Assembly (NCBI GenBank): GCA_021229015.1
Contig: CM037788.1
Location: 38,712,024 to 38,776,023 of the forward strand
DNA length: 64,000 nt
Direction of reading: 5' to 3'
Origin: Solen grandis
Taxonomy: Eukaryota; Mollusca; Bivalvia; Adapedonta; Solenidae
Part shown: piece by piece, positions 60,126 to 64,000 of the stretch
Position numbering within the stretch: the stretch's first letter is position 1
How the letters are laid out: the number at the start of each line of letters is the position of its first letter
Translations under genes and position numbers: made by a program
The notes under the pieces: model-generated
Seen by the model: only the letters and a program-made list of their open reading frames with translations
What the model was told of the DNA's origin: nothing
Databases searched by the model: none

Positions 60126-60984
60126 TCCCAACCTTAAATTGTTGTTGAACAGTCAAACTGTTTCAATAGAAATTAAATGTCAAATAACTGCCAAATTTGA
60201 CGTGCAATAATATAGTTAAGTCCATTATGATCATAAACAAGAGCATCGCATACGGATACAAACGCTCGTCCGTTTTTTAAGGGGGGGGGGGGAATAATTC
60301 AGGTTAAAACGGACCTTAATATTTGGGTTATGGCCCTTGATGAGAAGTGAGAAGTTTGATGAAAGACAGTTAAACAGATTAGAAATAATGGCCGTGGTTA
60401 ATTTTTCACTGTATTCTCATTTAAAAAAAAAAAAAAAAAAAAAAGGTTCATCAGCTGTCATGGCTATAACAGAATATTGTCGCGGTGACATTATATTAAA
60501 ATCTAGCAACCTCTTCTACACTTGTTATTGCAAACTATTTGCACTCACGTTAATATCTTAGTTGCAGAGAATTTTGAAATTTTTAAGAGTCTCCAAAGAC
60601 TAATTTTTAAGGGCTCAATTCATTTTAAAAAGTATGATTAAGAGGGCCATGAGGTGACAATTTGCACAAATTGAAATTCACAAAAGAAATATTAATTTCT
60701 ATACTGAAATGAAATTGTGTAAATTTCAGATATTTTGATATCGCACGTCAATGCATTTGGGGTGATCAAAAGCACTTCTGAGCTAAAAATCAAGAATTTC
60801 GATTCAAAACAGTCACACAGGTCTGTGGTTCAGCGCAATACAATCAAACATTTTCTCTCATACCATACGCTAGGGTCATCCTGTTGCTATCCAACCATTT
60901 CCATAATTAGTAATTTAGTACACTGACGATTCAAAATAACTGGAGATGGAGGCACAACAAGACACCATGTCTGTTTTTTTCTTC

Positions 60985-60994
60985 TTTATTTATT
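60985..60994 (-). terminator. Poly(A) signal of the eS19 gene
   Basis: Minus strand AATAAATAAA starts 14 bases after the stop codon: two overlapping AATAAA hexamers. Cleavage is expected 10-25 bases further left. Such a short 3' UTR is usual for ribosomal protein genes. Confidence 0.75.
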
Positions 60995-61007
60995 TACAGA
61001 TCACATT

Positions 61008-61089
61008 TTACTTGGCGCTCTTCTTGGACTTGATCTGGGCAGCAATACGGTCAAGGTCACGGCGCCCCTGGCTGGTCAGCTTGCGGCCA
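61008..61089 (-). CDS. RPS19: Ribosomal protein eS19, last coding exon
   Basis: Component of the small ribosomal subunit, needed for 18S rRNA maturation. After the acceptor GTGTTTCAG the exon supplies one base to a split Gly/Ser codon, then GRKLTSQGRRDLDRIAAQIK and SKKSAK, TAA. GRKLTxQGxRDLDRIA is the signature C-terminus of eS19; the Lys-rich last residues vary between animals. GC content and codon use are clearly higher than in the surrounding DNA. The earlier exons 1-3 are not in the window; the penultimate exon candidate is at 63026-63130. Confidence 0.92.
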
Positions 61090-61415
61090 CTGAAACACAA
61101 ACGCATTATCAGTAGATCCGTAATCTGAAGAAATATGACATGACATTCACTTACATCTTCACCACTTACATGTTTTGTTGGATTCAGTGTCCCATCAACA
61201 ACATTTTAGTCATTTTGAGACACCTTTCTACATGTGACAATATTTCCTCCATCCATATGATATTGTTATATCACACCGTGGACAAGTAGCATCATTACAC
61301 AGCCACGTCACTAAATGGTCCCACAACTACCAGTAAAGGTGATAAACCAGTGTCAATTTTAACAAGAGTTGTCAGAACGACACATATGCCCCCATATCTC
61401 CCCCCACTCCCATCA

Positions 61416-61430
61416 AGGTCATTGTGACCT
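61416..61430. promoter_or_regulatory. ERE-consensus palindrome 1
   Basis: AGGTCATTGTGACCT: two AGGTCA half-sites inverted with a 3-bp spacer; flanking TCA/TGA make each an extended TCAAGGTCA site. Function here is unproven. Confidence 0.55.
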
Positions 61431-61544
61431 TGATCTTTGACCAAGTGACCACAAAAACAATAGGGGTAATCTACTAGTCATGACCAATCACCCTATTGAG
61501 CCTATTGAGTTTGAGGAAAGTGGGCCCAAGCGTTTTCACTTTCA

Positions 61545-61559
61545 AGGTCACTGTGACCT
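61545..61559. promoter_or_regulatory. ERE-consensus palindrome 2
   Basis: AGGTCACTGTGACCT: perfect palindromic nuclear-receptor site, the reverse complement of the classic vertebrate vitellogenin A2 ERE core. Confidence 0.55.
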
Positions 61560-62289
61560 TGAACTTCGACCAAGTGACCCCCAAATCAATAGGGGTCATC
61601 TACTAGTCATGACCAATCACCTTATGAAGGTTGAGAAATGTGGACCCAAGTGTTCTCCAGTTATTGATCGGAAATGAAGTGGTCTACTTATGGACTGACA
61701 TTTGCAATACAATATGACCCCTCTTCTTCGAAGGGGGGCATAATTACAACTGGCATGCCTCCACCTTGCATCAACCCATTATCCCCAGTCAAACTATTTT
61801 GGTATCACTTCTAAATGCAAAGACAATGTCAATGAAGCTATCGCCTACAGCAAGTAATTAGTAGTAAACATTTTGCATTTCAAGACACAAGGTCTTTTGG
61901 CAGAAAACTGATCGCCACTGTAAAATACCAATATAAGTAACATACTGCTGCAATTAACAGTGATATTTTACAAGCAGTTACCTAGCTAGAATTCCGCCAT
62001 CTATATTTAGCACTTTGTAAAACAAATACTTGGGGGAGAATTTCATAATTCAGGTTATCTAAAGAAATTAACCAAATACTGTTAGATATTTAAGTAATCA
62101 TTTATGTAAGACGAGTCATATACTAGAATATTTGAGAAACAGTTATGTTGGAATGTTTCTACCCATTATCATTTAGCCCGAAGTAATGTTAGTGGAATTA
62201 CTCCATTCTACTCATTGTAACATTTAAGAACAAAGAGTCAAACTAATCTTGTACCTGTCATAAGCAGCAATTATACAAACTTTTAACAA

Positions 62290-62662
62290 ACACAGGTGTC
62301 ACCTGCTGAAGCGTGACGAAAGTGTGACGGGCAGACAGATGGACGGACTACAGACTTGACTATTTGAGTTTACTGTCGCTTCGACAGTATTTCAGTCATA
62401 TAGCGATGTCCAGCTAATTACATGTGGAGGAAGACCCCGAATGCACGGAGGCATCTGGGTAGAACCACCAACCTACCGCAAGCCAACTGGAAAGCTTCCT
62501 CACATGAAAGTCCGAATGACCCTGCTGGGATTCGAACCAACATGGTGAGGGGCTGAGTGAGTCTTAAAGTAAGCGACTTTACCCTCTCAGCCACGGAGGC
62601 CCCTAGGACAGCAAAAAAGTGATCTCTATGTGTCATCTCTGCTTACAGCAGGTGACACAAAA
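62290..62662. mobile_element. Small element (as at 60015) split by a SINE
   Basis: Left half AGGTGTCACCTGCTGAAGCG to GATGGACGGAC (62293-62352); right half AGGACAGCAAAAAAGTGATC to TGCTTACAGCAGGTGACACA (62606-62662). The halves align to the uninterrupted copy at 60015-60125. Confidence 0.7.
62353..62604 (-). mobile_element. SINE family A, full-length, nested insertion
   Basis: Minus strand: GGGCCTCCGTGGCTGAGAGG (A box), TGTTGGTTCGAATCCCAGCA (B box), AAGCTTTCCAGTTGGCTTGC, GCCTCCGTGCATTCGGGG, ending CGACAGTAAACTCAAATAGT CAAGTC. A GGAC motif flanks both sides and may be the duplication. Confidence 0.9.
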
Positions 62663-63025
62663 AGGTCAATTAGACCTCAAGTTATCGTATAGTTTTGTTT
62701 TACAAATTACATGATGTCCAATTCCATAAATGCCAAACAAACCTTAAACCATCCTTTAAACCGTGCAATGCTTTTTCTTCGAGCAGTTCTTTTTCTTTTT
62801 CAAATTCCACTTTTAAGCTTGCACTGTTTGTCAGTTCTGATTAACCATCCTTTATTTGCACTAAAATATTCGGCAAAATTTCATGGCGGTTTCCCTTCCT
62901 GCAGTTAGTATAGTCATTTCCCAAATGCTAAATGCCCCACTTAGGGTCTCTTTGGGGAAAAATACAGGCCAAAATAATGCACAAACTTTGGCTTATTAAA
63001 CATTAGTGGACATATATCGCTGTAC

Positions 63026-63130
63026 CTGACCTTGGTCTTCTCTACATTATCGACGATTGTTCCAGGTTTTGCAATACTAGTGAGATGGCCATGGCCTTAC
63101 AAGAATGGCGGGCGGAAAATCATTAAGCGT
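63026..63130 (-). pseudogene. eS19 penultimate-exon-like sequence, frame-disrupted
   Basis: On the minus strand, pieces of eS19 appear in order but in different frames: FRPP near 63120, then CKA, VLQNLEQ near 63070 and VEKTKV near 63040, followed by AG and a strong donor GTACAG. In eS19 these correspond to RPSHxCRA...RVLQSLEQ...VEKTxDG directly before GRKLTSQG. The phase after VEKTKV (two bases) fits the acceptor phase of the exon at 61089 exactly. Two or more length changes that are not multiples of three break the frame. It may be a decayed duplicate exon or sequence errors in a real exon. Confidence 0.5.
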
Positions 63131-64000
63131 TAAAGTGTATTCATAATTCGAAGGCTTCACTTTTAATAATTAAATTAATCTTCAATGTAAGAATCTTTAT
63201 CTACATTGTAAACCATAGAATTACATTATGGTTGAAAATTTGTTTATACGGTTCCGTTGTCAGGAAAAGTTGTAAAAAATAACTATTTGTGTATAGAATT
63301 TTTAAACTTCATTAAAATGTTAATACTCACACTATTGTCAAATGAAATGTTCATCATTATTGGAATTTACTAACATTACGTTATTACAGCAACTTCTTAA
63401 AAAAAATTTAAATATAATCTGATTGATTTGTTAAATGGAGTGAATTAATGAGAAGATAAAAGAGATCAAACTTTTGAAATATAATCATTTTTTTTTTTTG
63501 CAGTTTTGTTCGAACAGCAAATGGTAAATGATCCATAGATCTGCATCCACTGTCATAAAATGGAGAGAAAAAGGTGACTAAATTGAACTTAAAAAAGTTT
63601 TATTGATATTAAAATTCAACCTTTTTGCAATTTGCAATGACACTTCCCACAGTCGATATTTCATTATATTTCTTAAACAGGTATTTATGTGCAAATATCT
63701 TAAGATTGTGTGAAATCGATGGCATCACAAAAAATTTAAGTTATTAAAAACAAAGGCCCTATGGCCCTAATTGGTCTTAATTAGAATGGTTACCAATGAA
63801 ATTTGTACAAATTATTTTAAAATTATATTGAAAAGATGATTTTAAAGTTCAAAATTATTTTCTTTTGATGCCATTGCAACCGAGTTTTTTATGGATCAAT
63901 TAGTCTGGACCATTTTCCGAAAGTGAACAAAGACATTCTGCCAGTTTGATCAATTCTGTCATGGCTTTCAAGAAAGTGACTTTATATACAATTATTAACA
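63131..64000. other. Non-genic stretch
   Basis: AT-rich, no recognisable exon on either strand. The remaining eS19 coding exons would be expected further right. Confidence 0.55.

Larger units (their letters stand above)
61362..61745 (+). mobile_element. Tandem-core element carrying AGGTCA palindromes
   Basis: 5' end ACAAGAGTTGTCAGAACGAC with a TTGTC-AGAAC-GACA hairpin and CACATATGCCCCC. Two core units of about 130 bp (TCAAGGTCAYTGTGACCTTG, GACCAAGTGACC, TAGTCATGACCAATCACC). 3' end CCTCTTCTTCGAAGGGGGGC ATAATT. Non-coding; located in the presumed last intron of eS19, opposite strand. Confidence 0.75.

Noticed and set aside
1765..62604. tRNA genes at the many A-box/B-box pairs
   Set aside because: Each has extra conserved sequence 100-200 bp beyond tRNA length and no proper acceptor stem; they are SINE heads.

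Overview
This is a eukaryotic window, AT-rich, intron-rich and crowded with repeats. It has exons with GT/AG junctions, tRNA-derived SINEs, MITE-like elements, LINE remnants and bivalve-style tandem-core mobile elements. Together with the receptor guanylyl cyclase, FAM234 and ribosomal protein eS19 exons, this points to a mollusc, most likely a bivalve (inference). Most open frames are chance frames in repeats. No operons, CRISPR arrays or prokaryotic signals are present. A 100-N assembly gap lies at 16785-16884.

Genes. (1) Positions 1021-9404, + strand: the last six exons of a receptor-type guanylyl cyclase. They join in phase into the C-terminal 221 residues of the catalytic domain, with metal-binding, guanine-recognition and transition-state residues visible; the receptor and kinase-homology exons lie left of the window. 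(2) Positions 17381-21621, - strand: the first three coding exons of a FAM234-type single-pass membrane protein with a calcium-loop beta-propeller ectodomain. Its later exons are not visible, and the assembly gap lies on that side. (3) Positions 61008-61089, - strand: the last exon of ribosomal protein eS19. A frame-disrupted copy of the penultimate exon lies at 63026-63130. (4) Weaker candidates: a signal-peptide first exon at 16178-16241, a 67-residue secreted ORF at 32208-32411, a membrane-tail-like ORF at 13785-14225 and a 48-residue basic/TM ORF at 10334-10480.

Repeats dominate the rest. Examples are a 30-bp minisatellite in the last cyclase intron (6980-8340), two tRNA-SINE families with many copies, and at least two MITE families. 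Several elements have tandem cores of about 150-168 bp (24000-24575, 31340-31860, 55267-56745, 57533-59417, 59420-59942).

The most unusual structures are these. A 2,972-bp foldback-like transposon (42944-45915) has arms that are arrays of small hairpins; it is inserted with a GAAATA target duplication into a decayed LINE. A perfect 113-nt inverted repeat with a 24-nt loop lies at 52431-52680. A short mobile element at 61362-61745 carries two palindromes that match the vertebrate estrogen response element consensus, in the presumed last intron of eS19.
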